Positions 32,113 to 38,788 of a DNA stretch of 38,788 nucleotides are shown here, piece by piece; within the stretch, counting starts at the first letter, position 1; every line of letters starts with the position of its first letter. The notes beneath the pieces were generated by a model. It was given only the letters and a program-made list of their open reading frames with translations, made no database searches and was not told the DNA's origin. Both the position numbers and the translations under genes were made by a program. The stretch comes from Chloroflexota bacterium (lineage in GTDB: Bacteria; Chloroflexota; Limnocylindria; Limnocylindrales; CSP1-4): assembly GCA_003152995.1 (NCBI GenBank), contig PMBR01000089.1, positions 109,893 to 148,680 of the forward strand, read 5' to 3'.

Positions 32113-33081
32113 CTAGAGGATCGAGAACCAGTCGCGGATGCCCGTCGGCCAGCCTCCCGAATCGGAGACCTCCAGCGACTGCGATAGGAGACTGTCGATC
32201 TGCCGGTCCAGGTTGAAGGCGACTGCCCAGGCGATCTCCTCAGTTGGAGATCCGACCCAGGGCAGCGGCCTCATCACGACCACTTGTTCCAGCGACTGAG
32301 CCTGAGCGATGGCCGCCCTGAGCGTCCGGCGATAGGCGTTGAGCATCGCCGCCAGCATCGCGCCTTCTTCCGTGCGCGCCGGCATCGAGCCCGACATGAG
32401 ATAGGTGATAGCGCCCGCGATCGCTGCTCCAAGGCCGACGATCGCGACGACAATGGAATTGGGCTCCACCGATGCCGCGATTGGCCTCGAAACCCAGCCA
32501 ATCAAGAACAGCCCTGCCACCACTTCGGTCCCAGCCAGGATCCGCCACCTGTGGATCAGGGCGCCCGGGTGAGCGTGAACCCATCCGCGCTGCACGGCTA
32601 TTTCGTCAAGAGATCGCGTGAAGTCGGCGAAGGCGCCGCTCAGCGTACCGAGAAACAGAGAGGGCAGATGCCGTGACCCGGCCATCCTGTAACGGATCGA
32701 CTCGTAGAGTGCCGCTTCGGGCGCCGGCAAGTTCAGACGACCGTCGCGATCCGTGGTCAGGTCCAGGCCGGCTCGGTGACCAACGGGGGCCGGCTCGGCG
32801 CTAAAGGCGATGAGTCCGTGGCTGGCCAGATCCATCAGCCCGGCAGAAACGGTTCGCCGCGATGCGCTGCCATGCAGCACCAGCGACGCCAGTGCCGGAG
32901 TGAAGTCGGGCGGCGGCGACGGCATGAGCACCGAGTCGTCATCGGCGAAGTGAGGGTCGCGCCCGTGCCTGAACCACCGCCACAGTGGCAACGCCGCCAG
33001 CGCGAAGTCCGCCGTCAGTCCCGCCGACAGGATGCAAATCTGGAGAATCGTCACGGTCGCATCTCCCCATTGCGAGACCAT
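32113..33081 (-). CDS. DUF2207-like membrane protein, short form
   Basis: This 322-residue protein begins with a hydrophobic segment (ILQICILSAGLTADFALAALPLW). The DUF2207-type block follows: RDPHFADDDSVLMPSPPPDFTPALASLVLHGSASRRTVSAGLMDLASHGLIAF (about 40-95). Two transmembrane helices lie near 190-240, and a conserved-looking PWVGSPTEEIAWAVAFNL occurs near the end. DUF2207 proteins usually have a signal peptide and an external beta-domain of about 200-300 residues before this part, so this copy corresponds to the C-terminal half only. ATG 33081 has a weak GGCGGA ribosome-binding site. It ends 40 nt upstream of the Rhs ORF on the same strand. Function unknown. Confidence 0.7.
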   Translation of the reverse strand: MVSQWGDATVTILQICILSAGLTADFALAALPLWRWFRHGRDPHFADDDSVLMPSPPPDFTPALASLVLHGSASRRTVSAGLMDLASHGLIAFSAEPAPVGHRAGLDLTTDRDGRLNLPAPEAALYESIRYRMAGSRHLPSLFLGTLSGAFADFTRSLDEIAVQRGWVHAHPGALIHRWRILAGTEVVAGLFLIGWVSRPIAASVEPNSIVVAIVGLGAAIAGAITYLMSGSMPARTEEGAMLAAMLNAYRRTLRAAIAQAQSLEQVVVMRPLPWVGSPTEEIAWAVAFNLDRQIDSLLSQSLEVSDSGGWPTGIRDWFSIL

Positions 33082-33182
33082 TCCGCCCGGACCTGCTTCT
33101 TGGTCGAGGGTACTACGCTTGCGGAAGGACGCCAGTCGGATCTGCCGACCACTCCGTCACGAGACCTTGCGAGGAGGCGTCC

Positions 33183-34139
33183 ATGCCTCGATCGCGCCCG
33201 GCGTCTCGGCGCGCACCCGTAGATGAGGCAAATCGGTTGAAGCCTGGGCCACTTCTCGCCATGGCGCTCTCGGTTGTCGTCGTGGCCAGCTGCGGCTCGT
33301 CTGGCGTCAGGTCGCCGATCGGGTCGATCCCGCCGTCGGTCGGCGCCTCGCCCCGGCCCTCGCCGGATCTGACTTCCTCGCCTATGGGGACAGCGGAACT
33401 CACGCCGTCGGCGTCGCCAGCGGCGTCCCTGACAGCGTTTCCCGCCCCATCGACCCCGCCCGCCTCTGCCGTACTCGTCACCCATGGTCGCCGGGACCGG
33501 CGCTGGATCGCCCTGACCTTCGACGCGGACATGACGCCGAGCATGCTGGCGCGCCTGCGTGCCCACGAGGTCGCTTCCTGGTACGACCCCCGGATCGTGG
33601 CCGAGCTGCGCTCGTCCGGCACGCCGGCCACGGTCTTCTTGACCGGGCTGTGGGCCCAGACCTATCCCGACATCGTGCAGTCGCTGGCCGCCGATCCGCT
33701 CTTCGAGATCGAGAACCATTCGTTCGACCATTCGGCCTTCCGTGCGCCCTGCTACGGGCTGCCGACTGTCTCGACGGACGCCGCCCGACGCAAGGAGCTC
33801 AGCGACGGGGCGAGGGCCATCGCCGCCGCCGGGGGCGGCACGCCGATCTACTTCCGCTTCCCAGGCGGCTGCCACGCGGTCACCGATCTCGAGCTCGTCG
33901 CCGCGCTGGGCGAGACGCCGATAGCCTGGGACGTGGTTTCAGGCGATGCCTTCCAGTCAGACCCGAAGGTCGTCGTTCGGGATGTGCTCGCTGGAGTTCA
34001 GCCGGGCTCGATAATCGTGATGCATCTCATGGGTGCCCCGAACGCGCCCGCAACCGCGAACGCCCTTGCTACGCTGATCCCGGAGCTGCAGGCCCGCGGC
34101 TACGAGTTCGTCACGTTGCGCGAGATGCTGGCAGGCTGA
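33183..34139 (+). CDS. NodB-type polysaccharide deacetylase lipoprotein
   Basis: This 318-residue protein starts at ATG 33183 behind GCGAGGAGG. A lipoprotein signal with lipobox VVAS-C lies at about residues 25-40, followed by a Ser/Pro/Thr linker (40-100). The NodB domain spans about 105-318. It has motif 1 as LTFDADMT, motif 2 as NHSFDH (the metal-binding H-x3-H), motif 3 as FRFPGGC, and a final VMHLMG near the last catalytic His. The TFDAD spacing differs from the usual TFDD but recurs in one deacetylase subgroup. Enzymes of this family remove acetyl groups from peptidoglycan, chitin-like or other envelope polymers; the substrate is not evident. Divergent from the DUF2207 gene across 101 bp. 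Confidence 0.9.
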   Translation: MPRSRPASRRAPVDEANRLKPGPLLAMALSVVVVASCGSSGVRSPIGSIPPSVGASPRPSPDLTSSPMGTAELTPSASPAASLTAFPAPSTPPASAVLVTHGRRDRRWIALTFDADMTPSMLARLRAHEVASWYDPRIVAELRSSGTPATVFLTGLWAQTYPDIVQSLAADPLFEIENHSFDHSAFRAPCYGLPTVSTDAARRKELSDGARAIAAAGGGTPIYFRFPGGCHAVTDLELVAALGETPIAWDVVSGDAFQSDPKVVVRDVLAGVQPGSIIVMHLMGAPNAPATANALATLIPELQARGYEFVTLREMLAG

Positions 34140-34180
34140 ACGTCTCACCGCCAGCGGGCCCCGAAGGCCATAATGGGACG

Positions 34181-35206
34181 ATGACGTACCTTCCTGCCGC
34201 TACCCGCTACGACGCCATGCAGTACCGGCGATCCGGACGGAGCGGGCTCCAGCTGCCCGCGATCTCGGTCGGACTGTGGCAGAACTTCGGGCACGACCGC
34301 CCGATCGACAGCCAGCGGGCCGTTATCCATCGGGCCTTCGACCTGGGCGTCACCCATTTCGACCTGGCCAACAACTACGGCCCGCCGTATGGCTCGGCGG
34401 AGGAGAACTTCGGTCGAATCCTGGCGACGGACCTGCGCGGCTACCGGGACGAGCTGATCATCAGCTCGAAGGCCGGCTACGACATGTGGCCGGGACCGTA
34501 CGGCAACTGGGGCTCGCGCAAGTACCTGCTCGCCAGCCTCGACCAGAGCCTCGCTCGGCTGGGCCTCGAATACGTCGACATCTTCTACTCCCACCGCTTC
34601 GACCCCGAGACGCCGCTCGAGGAGACGATGGCCGCCCTCGACGCCGCGGTCCGGCAGGGCAAGGCTCTCTACGTCGGGATTTCGTCGTACTCGCCGACGC
34701 ACGCGCGAGAGGCGGTCGCCATCCTTCGTGAGCTCGGCACGCCGCCGGTCATCGCCCAGCCGTCCTACTCGATGCTCAACCGCTGGATCGAGGGCGGCCT
34801 GCTCGATGTCCTCGGTGAAGAAGGAGTCGGCTGCATCGTCTTCTCGCCCCTCGCGCAAGGGCTGCTGACCGGCAAGTACCTCGGCGGCATCCCCGCCGGC
34901 TCACGCGCCGCGGCGGGTGGTTCCCTCCCGTCGACGCTCCTCGGCGACGACACCCTGGCCAAGGTCCGTGCGCTCGCCGAGATCGCGAAGCGTCGAGGAC
35001 AGAGCCTGGCGCAGATGGCGCTCGCCTGGACACTCCGCGACCCGCGCGTGACCTCGGCAGTTGTCGGAGCGGGCAGCGTGGTCCAACTCGAGGAGAACCT
35101 CGCCGCGCTCGGGAATCTCGATTTCTCCGCGACCGAGCTTGCTGAGATCGACCGCTACGCGACAGAAAGCGGGATCAACCTCTGGGCGGCGTCCAGCGAA
35201 GCCTGA
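34181..35206 (+). CDS. yghZ: Aldo/keto reductase, YghZ/L-glyceraldehyde-3-phosphate reductase type
   Basis: This 341-residue protein is closely similar along its whole length to E. coli YghZ (Gpr), an NADPH-dependent aldo/keto reductase acting on L-glyceraldehyde 3-phosphate and related aldehydes such as methylglyoxal. Shared signatures include MQYRRSGRSGLQLPAISVGLW, HFDLANNYGPPYGSAEENFGR (catalytic Tyr and Asp), SKAGYDMWPGPYG (catalytic Lys), VDIFYSHR (catalytic His) and the cofactor region FSPLAQGLLTGKYL. The end, LNLWAASSEA, matches the family too. ATG 34181 lies 41 nt after the deacetylase stop, so the two may be co-transcribed. The name is by homology; activity is untested. Confidence 0.93.
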   Translation: MTYLPAATRYDAMQYRRSGRSGLQLPAISVGLWQNFGHDRPIDSQRAVIHRAFDLGVTHFDLANNYGPPYGSAEENFGRILATDLRGYRDELIISSKAGYDMWPGPYGNWGSRKYLLASLDQSLARLGLEYVDIFYSHRFDPETPLEETMAALDAAVRQGKALYVGISSYSPTHAREAVAILRELGTPPVIAQPSYSMLNRWIEGGLLDVLGEEGVGCIVFSPLAQGLLTGKYLGGIPAGSRAAAGGSLPSTLLGDDTLAKVRALAEIAKRRGQSLAQMALAWTLRDPRVTSAVVGAGSVVQLEENLAALGNLDFSATELAEIDRYATESGINLWAASSEA

Positions 35207-35374
35207 GGCCAAGCGCCCAAGGATCGCCGTCGCCGTTCTTCCACGATACGACCCGTCCTCGGGCGGCTCGCCAGGTCAAGCAGTGGGTTCGCAACCAACA
35301 CGAACTGCGCATCTCGCCTGATGCCTGGCCCTTGTGGCGAGCCGGGCAGCGTCCAACCCGGCACCCCCAACCAG

Positions 35375-35884
35375 CTAGCGGCGGCGGGAGAAGCGCGACC
35401 GGGGACGCTCCGGTCCAGAGGTGGCTGGCCGTGATGCTGCCAGAAGGGCCTCGATCTCGGGCTGGAGCCTGTGGCCAATGGGCGTGCGCTCCAGCCACTC
35501 GAGATAGTCCGGATCGTCGATCGCCAGATCTCCGAGCGAGAGCCCCGCATAGCGACCGAAGTCGAGGACTGTGCCGGGCCGAGCGCGAGGCGACCTCCGC
35601 GGCGGTGACGCAGTCGTCGCGGGTGGGCGCTCGTACAGCGCGTGACCCTCTGTCTGCGCCGTTGGCTTGGCTGTGGCCGCCTTCTGCTCCCGGTCGTACC
35701 GTGCCCGCCCCCCACGATCGCGCACGGTTTCCCACGCAGCGTTGAGCTTCGCCATCTGCAGGTCGGACCCACCCATGTCGGGGTGATACTTCCGCGCCAA
35801 GGCCCGGTACGCGGCCTGGATCACCTCTGGCTCGGCGTCCGGAGTCACCTGGAGCACGTGGTACGGGTCGAGGACTAGAAGCAT
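35375..35884 (-). CDS. DnaJ-domain protein with C-terminal YL-W motif domain
   Basis: This 169-residue protein has an N-terminal J-domain (about 5-65) with intact HPD (ARKYHPDMGG) and the expected helix II/III residues (VIQAAYRALA, LNAAWETVRD, RARYDRE). J-domains stimulate Hsp70 ATPase. A Pro/Arg-rich linker follows. The C-terminal segment, DFGRYAGLSLGDLAIDDPDYLEWLERTPIG, resembles the small domain found at the end of some exonuclease X-like and DUF3820 proteins. No zinc-finger or substrate-binding DnaJ domains are present, so it is a specialised co-chaperone. ATG 35884 is favoured over TTG 35893; neither has a strong ribosome-binding site. Convergent with yghZ. Confidence 0.85.
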   Translation of the reverse strand: MLLVLDPYHVLQVTPDAEPEVIQAAYRALARKYHPDMGGSDLQMAKLNAAWETVRDRGGRARYDREQKAATAKPTAQTEGHALYERPPATTASPPRRSPRARPGTVLDFGRYAGLSLGDLAIDDPDYLEWLERTPIGHRLQPEIEALLAASRPATSGPERPRSRFSRRR

Positions 35885-36318
35885 TGCGTCCAAGACTCGC
35901 CAGGGCGACAGTCTGGCGCCAGATACCTAGTTGTCACACCTCGGCCGTACTTTCCTGTCGCATCGAGTAATCCGACTCTCGTAGCCATTCGACCGCTGGC
36001 GGCGGACACTGACTTCCCGTCGGTGGCAACGTTCACGTCGCGCTGGCGACCTTTCAGCCCTGGCCGCCGAGGATGCCGCCCAGGCCTCCGCCCAACAGGC
36101 CGCCGAGCGGCGACGACTCGTGCTGGCGCGAGGCGGGTGAAAGACGTGGGAGCGAGAGGTTTGCGGGTGTCAGATTCGGGTTCCTGGGTCGTGGCCCTAA
36201 CACTCGTCTTACATTCGGCCGGGTGACCCCAGTGGCGCACGACAGGCTGGTGCATGAGAATCGAGCCATGCCGCCAACGTCGAGCGGCCGGAGTCCCGAT
36301 AGTGTGAAGGCTGGACAG
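35885..36318. other. 434-bp divergent gap with a Gly-rich coding remnant
   Basis: It contains the upstream regions of the dnaJ-like gene and the small membrane-protein gene. On the minus strand at 36054-36140 it encodes SSPLGGLLGGGLGGILGGQG then stop, a Gly/Leu ending seen in some small bacterial proteins. No convincing start or body was found, so it is treated as a possible remnant. Confidence 0.35.
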
Positions 36319-36711
36319 ATGCGACAACGTCCGACTGGCGTGGCCGTGCTGGCAGTGGTCGCGGCGGTCCTTGGAGTGCTCGCAATCCTCGCGGCAGGAG
36401 CCTGGTGGAATGCGTCCGAGGGACTCGCCTGGCTGCCCCGTATCCACGGTGGCGAGAAGCTGATCGCACTCGTCTTGCTCGGGACTGGGCTCTTGGAGCT
36501 TGTCCTGGCCTATGGCGCGTGGATGCTTCGACCGTGGGCCTGGACGCTCGGAGTGGTGCTCCAGGTCGTGGTGATCGTTCTGGCGGTGCTCCAGCTCGGC
36601 CGCCTCGAGTTCGCCCGACACATCCTCACCATCGTCATCGCTGGAGTCACCCTCTGGTATCTCGCGACTCCGCGGGTGAAAGCGGCATTCGCCCAGATAA
36701 GCACCAGATAA
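36319..36711 (+). CDS. Small four-helix membrane protein
   Basis: This 130-residue protein has about four transmembrane helices (GVAVLAVVAAVLGVLAILAAG; LIALVLLGTGLLELVLAYG; WTLGVVLQVVVIVLAVLQL; ILTIVIAGVTLWYLA). The RPTGVAVL start and L-RPWAW-LGVVLQ-V motifs are like DUF2127-type proteins and like the membrane half of the zinc-ribbon protein at 12947-13678. ATG 36319 has GAAGG about 8 nt upstream; upstream in-frame ATG 36268 and GTG 36304 are possible. Function unknown. Confidence 0.7.
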   Translation: MRQRPTGVAVLAVVAAVLGVLAILAAGAWWNASEGLAWLPRIHGGEKLIALVLLGTGLLELVLAYGAWMLRPWAWTLGVVLQVVVIVLAVLQLGRLEFARHILTIVIAGVTLWYLATPRVKAAFAQISTR

Positions 36712-36806
36712 GCGGCGTTTGCTGGGGCCGGTCCGGGTGACGGTGAGGCCACCTCGCGCCGCGGGTAGCCACCCATCCGAACCGGCCAGCGCGACGATCC
36801 TCCCAC

Positions 36807-36900
36807 CCGATTGCATGGGCCTCCTGCCGGAACAATGATCCGCCCGGCGGTGCGGCCACATGCGTTTGGCGAACTTGCGCCGTCTGGAGGGTTTCTCCCG
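36807..36900 (+). promoter_or_regulatory. Conserved leader of copy E
   Basis: About 94 bp. It begins CCGATTGCATGGG (matching the orphan at 12.89 kb), contains ATGATCCGCCCGGCGGTGCGG and ends GGAGGGTTTCTCCCG before ATG. The internal ATG is in frame with the gene and would add 21 residues. Confidence 0.7.
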
Positions 36901-38223
36901 ATGGCTGTCGAACCGCTGACTGAATCTATTGTGGCGCCCGATCTCGCCGCGGACGCGCAGCCGCCCGATCCCGCTCCCGAAGCTCCGCCGGCTGAGCCAT
37001 CCCGCTCGCGGCGTTCGGTTCTCGGCGCCGGCCTGGCCGGTCTGGCCGGTCTGGTCCTGGGTTCGTTGGGTAGACCGGCTCCGACAGACGCCGCGGCCGG
37101 TGGCTCGCTCGTTATGGGTGCCGCCAACAGTGCCGGGGCCACGAACACGAGCCTTACCACCGCGTCCACCGGAACCGCGCTCCTGGTCACCCAGACAGGC
37201 GGGGGTACTGCTATGCGTGGAGCGGCCACGGCGGTCAATGGCATCGCCGGCTTCTTCACCTCCGCCAACGGTCCCGGCGTATCGGGTGTCACTGCCAACA
37301 ACACCAAGTACGGCGTCTATGGCGCTAACGACGCGTTGACCTACGGTGGCGGGGCCGCCATCCGGGCCGCGGGTGAGCAGAACCACGGCCTCGTGGCCAC
37401 TACCGCGAGCAACAGCGCCTACGCCATCAAGGCCATAAACACGAACCCGGGCACCGGCTCTTCGGCCGGGGCAGGCATCCGCGCCCTGGCTGGCGGCGGC
37501 ACCGACGCCGACATCGTTGCACTGGCGACATATCCCGCCGCCGGGGAGTTCTGTGGCGCTAACGGCGTGGTGGGCGTGGCCAGTGCGACCAGCGGCGACG
37601 GCGTCTACGGTCAGAGCACGTCGGGGATCGGCGTCTTCGGTGACAGCGACTCGTCGTACGGCGTCGTCGGTGTCAGCGGCACGACCTACGGCGTCTACAG
37701 CGTCGGCCCCGCGTACGTCAATGGCAACCTCGACGTCATCGGCACGCTGTCCAAGGGCGGCGGCTCGTTCAAGATCGACCATCCCCTCGATCCGGCCAAC
37801 AAGTTCCTATATCACAGCTTCGTCGAGTCGCCGGATATGAAGAACGTCTACGACGGAGTCGTAACGCTCGACTCGAAGGGCGAGGCCACGGTCACCCTGC
37901 CCGACTGGTTCGAGGCCCTCAACCGCGACTTTCGCTACCAGCTGACGGCCATGGGCTCATCCGCTCCGGACCTGTACGTCAAGTCCGAGGTGAAGGCCAA
38001 CGCCTTCTCGATCGCCGGAGGAGATTCCGGGCAGAAGGTCTCCTGGCAGCTCACCGGCATCCGCCAGGACGCCTGGGCCAACGCTCACCGAATCCCGGTC
38101 GAAGAAGAGAAGCCGGCCGCCGACCGCGGGCTCTACCTCCACCCAACCGAGCACGGCCAGCCTGCCGCCAAGGGTATCGACGCCGTCCGCAACGCCGCGA
38201 TGAAGCCGCGCACGAGCAAGTAG
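36901..38223 (+). CDS. Tat-exported fibre-like repeat protein, copy E
   Basis: This 440-residue paralog is separated from the A-D cluster by about 8.7 kb of unrelated genes. It has a longer Pro/Glu N-terminus (DAQPPDPAPEAPPAEPSRSRRSVLGAG), the twin-arginine signal and a head of the D type. It has only about four decapeptides (GVYGQS, GVFGDS, GVVGVS, GVYSVG), the shortest array, and a C-domain of the D type (NRDFRYQLTAMGSSAPDLYVKSEVKANAFSIAGG). The ending AMKPRTSK differs from the AMKPHAGK of A, C and D. ATG 36901 lies 9 nt after GGAGGG. Downstream, a family tail and a partial leader continue, as if another copy once followed. Confidence 0.88.
   Translation: MAVEPLTESIVAPDLAADAQPPDPAPEAPPAEPSRSRRSVLGAGLAGLAGLVLGSLGRPAPTDAAAGGSLVMGAANSAGATNTSLTTASTGTALLVTQTGGGTAMRGAATAVNGIAGFFTSANGPGVSGVTANNTKYGVYGANDALTYGGGAAIRAAGEQNHGLVATTASNSAYAIKAINTNPGTGSSAGAGIRALAGGGTDADIVALATYPAAGEFCGANGVVGVASATSGDGVYGQSTSGIGVFGDSDSSYGVVGVSGTTYGVYSVGPAYVNGNLDVIGTLSKGGGSFKIDHPLDPANKFLYHSFVESPDMKNVYDGVVTLDSKGEATVTLPDWFEALNRDFRYQLTAMGSSAPDLYVKSEVKANAFSIAGGDSGQKVSWQLTGIRQDAWANAHRIPVEEEKPAADRGLYLHPTEHGQPAAKGIDAVRNAAMKPRTSK
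37600..37710 (+). repeat. GVYG decapeptide-coding repeats, copy E
   Basis: About four degenerate 30-bp units starting GGCGTCTACGGTCAGAGC; the shortest array in the family. Confidence 0.75.
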
Positions 38224-38304
38224 CGGACCGAGTGGGGCCGGGACATCCGCCAGACCGATGTCGGCCCTGCCCATTGCACCGCGCTCCCGCCGGGTCGATG
38301 ATCC
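38224..38304 (+). repeat. Family tail plus orphan partial leader after copy E
   Basis: CGGACCGAGTGGGGCCGGGACATCCGCCAG matches the tail after copy C. CCATTGCACCGCGCTCCCGCCGGGTCGATGATCC (38271-38304) then matches leaders C and D and stops abruptly at the GATGATCC core. No family gene follows, so this marks a truncation or recombination breakpoint. Confidence 0.75.
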
Positions 38305-38341
38305 ACGCTGTCAAGGCTCGACCGCGAAGGACCCGCGGCGC

Positions 38342-38468
38342 TCAGCTGTCGGCGAGCAGCTTCGCCTTCGGCGCCGCGAACTCGGCGTCGGTCAGCACGC
38401 CCCTGGCGCGAAATGCGTCGAGCTTCGTCAGCTGGTCGACGATGTCCGGCTTCGGCCTTCTCTGTCAC
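38342..38468 (-). pseudogene. SHOCT-domain remnant with frameshift
   Basis: The minus strand encodes DIVDQLTKLDAFRARGVLTDAEF then AAPKAKLLADS and a stop, a typical SHOCT (short C-terminal) motif that usually ends secreted or membrane proteins. In this frame a TGA lies a few codons upstream and there is no start. In the neighbouring frame GTG 38468 gives MTEKAEAG before losing the motif. One base of frameshift would join them. It may be a broken small gene or the tail of a lost larger one. Confidence 0.55.
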
Positions 38469-38480
38469 CGGGACGCCGCT

Positions 38481-38788
38481 TCACCAAATCCAGGGGACTA
38501 GCCGCGCGCGGCCCCGGCAGTATTCGATGTAACTGTCTCCGAGACCCTTGCGGAGGGCTGCCTCCTCCACCCTGATCCGCCACATCAGCCCCAGGGCTGG
38601 GAGCACGACCATCGCAGTGGCGCTGGCCAGGTCGCCCAGAGCCAGACCGAAGCCGCCCAACAGGATCATGACGCCGAGGTAGGAGGGGTGGCGGACCAAC
38701 CTGTAGGGCCCGCTGGTGACCACCGCCTGCTCTTGGCGGACCACCACCGTCGTCGTGAAGAGCCGGCCCAGGGTGAGCACCGCCCACA
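38481..38788 (-). CDS. Isoprenylcysteine carboxyl methyltransferase-like membrane protein, C-terminal part
   Basis: This is the C-terminal ~101 residues of a protein whose start lies beyond the right edge; the frame is open to position 788 of the last kilobase. The motif GPYRLVRHPSYLGVMILLGGFGLALGD, followed by a hydrophobic helix and RIRVEEAALRKGLGDSYIEYCRGRARLVPWIW, is the ICMT/PEMT-like signature: SAM-binding GPYRxxRHPxY and the EExxLxxxxGxxYxxY ending. Bacterial members methylate unknown acceptors at the membrane. The product stops normally at TGA 38481. Confidence 0.85.
   Translation of the reverse strand, partial: WAVLTLGRLFTTTVVVRQEQAVVTSGPYRLVRHPSYLGVMILLGGFGLALGDLASATAMVVLPALGLMWRIRVEEAALRKGLGDSYIEYCRGRARLVPWIW

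Noticed and set aside
33525-33545. TFDAD instead of TFDD in the deacetylase as a sign of inactivation
   Set aside because: The other motifs (HSFDH, FRFPGG) are intact and the TFDAD form recurs within a deacetylase subgroup, so loss of activity is not supported.
35207-35374. Possible coding remnant between yghZ and the dnaJ-like gene
   Set aside because: Different frames on both strands look equally protein-like and none gave a recognisable motif.

Overview
The window is high-GC bacterial DNA with dense coding on both strands. Features include frequent GTG/TTG starts behind good Shine-Dalgarno sequences, many 4-nt stop/start overlaps, and a large share of exported or membrane proteins with Pro/Ser/Thr-rich linkers. 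The mix of genes (paired ECF sigma/anti-sigma operons, GT39-like mannosyltransferase, 'DAYGN' Ig-like repeats, Tat-exported fibre-like proteins, parvulin lipoprotein relative) would suit a Chloroflexota-type environmental genome. That assignment is inference; no rRNA or other taxonomic marker is present. No tRNA, rRNA, CRISPR array or intact transposase was seen.

Layout. 0-2.1 kb: start of an RCC1-repeat secreted protein (-), a kelch remnant, a pirin and a small membrane ORF. 2.1-7.9 kb (-): an operon of ECF sigma factor, membrane anti-sigma-like protein and a giant PMT-type glycosyltransferase, each overlapping the next by 4 nt. 8.1-10.1 kb (+): a divergent second ECF sigma factor overlapping an anti-sigma-like membrane protein that ends in a seven-bladed kelch propeller. 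10.3-12.0 kb: a secreted carboxypeptidase-regulatory-repeat protein with a terminator. 12.1-14.7 kb: small genes (DUF2171-like, zinc-ribbon membrane protein, two hypotheticals) and decayed pieces of the repeat family described next. 14.8-20 kb (-): a secreted Ig-like repeat protein and a fusion of a YncE-like propeller to a polytopic membrane domain.

20-38 kb: five paralogous Tat-exported proteins (copies A-E at 20.2, 23.9, 25.4, 26.9 and 36.9 kb). They share a near-identical C-terminal domain and a length-variable array of GVYGSS-like decapeptides. Each is preceded by the same ~92-bp leader ending in a GGAGGG ribosome-binding site. A TetR/SnoaL pair with two palindromic operators and a DinB gene sit between A and B. 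Copy D ends in frame with, and directly against, an N-terminally truncated parvulin gene. Between D and E lie a truncated Rhs gene overlapping a small membrane-protein gene (toxin/immunity-like arrangement), a DUF2207-type membrane protein, a NodB-type deacetylase lipoprotein, a YghZ-type aldo/keto reductase, a DnaJ-domain protein and a small membrane protein. Orphan leader and tail fragments at ~12.9-13.8 kb and 38.27 kb show that the cassette has been copied, lost and recombined repeatedly. The window ends in a frameshifted SHOCT remnant and the C-terminal part of an isoprenylcysteine methyltransferase-like protein.

Together the genes mostly build or regulate the cell envelope: surface fibres, Ig/CarboxypepD-type repeat proteins, several kinds of beta-propeller, protein glycosylation, and two ECF regulatory modules. 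The least familiar elements are the leader-plus-fibre cassette family and the mannosyltransferase carrying a propeller inside its first extracytoplasmic loop.
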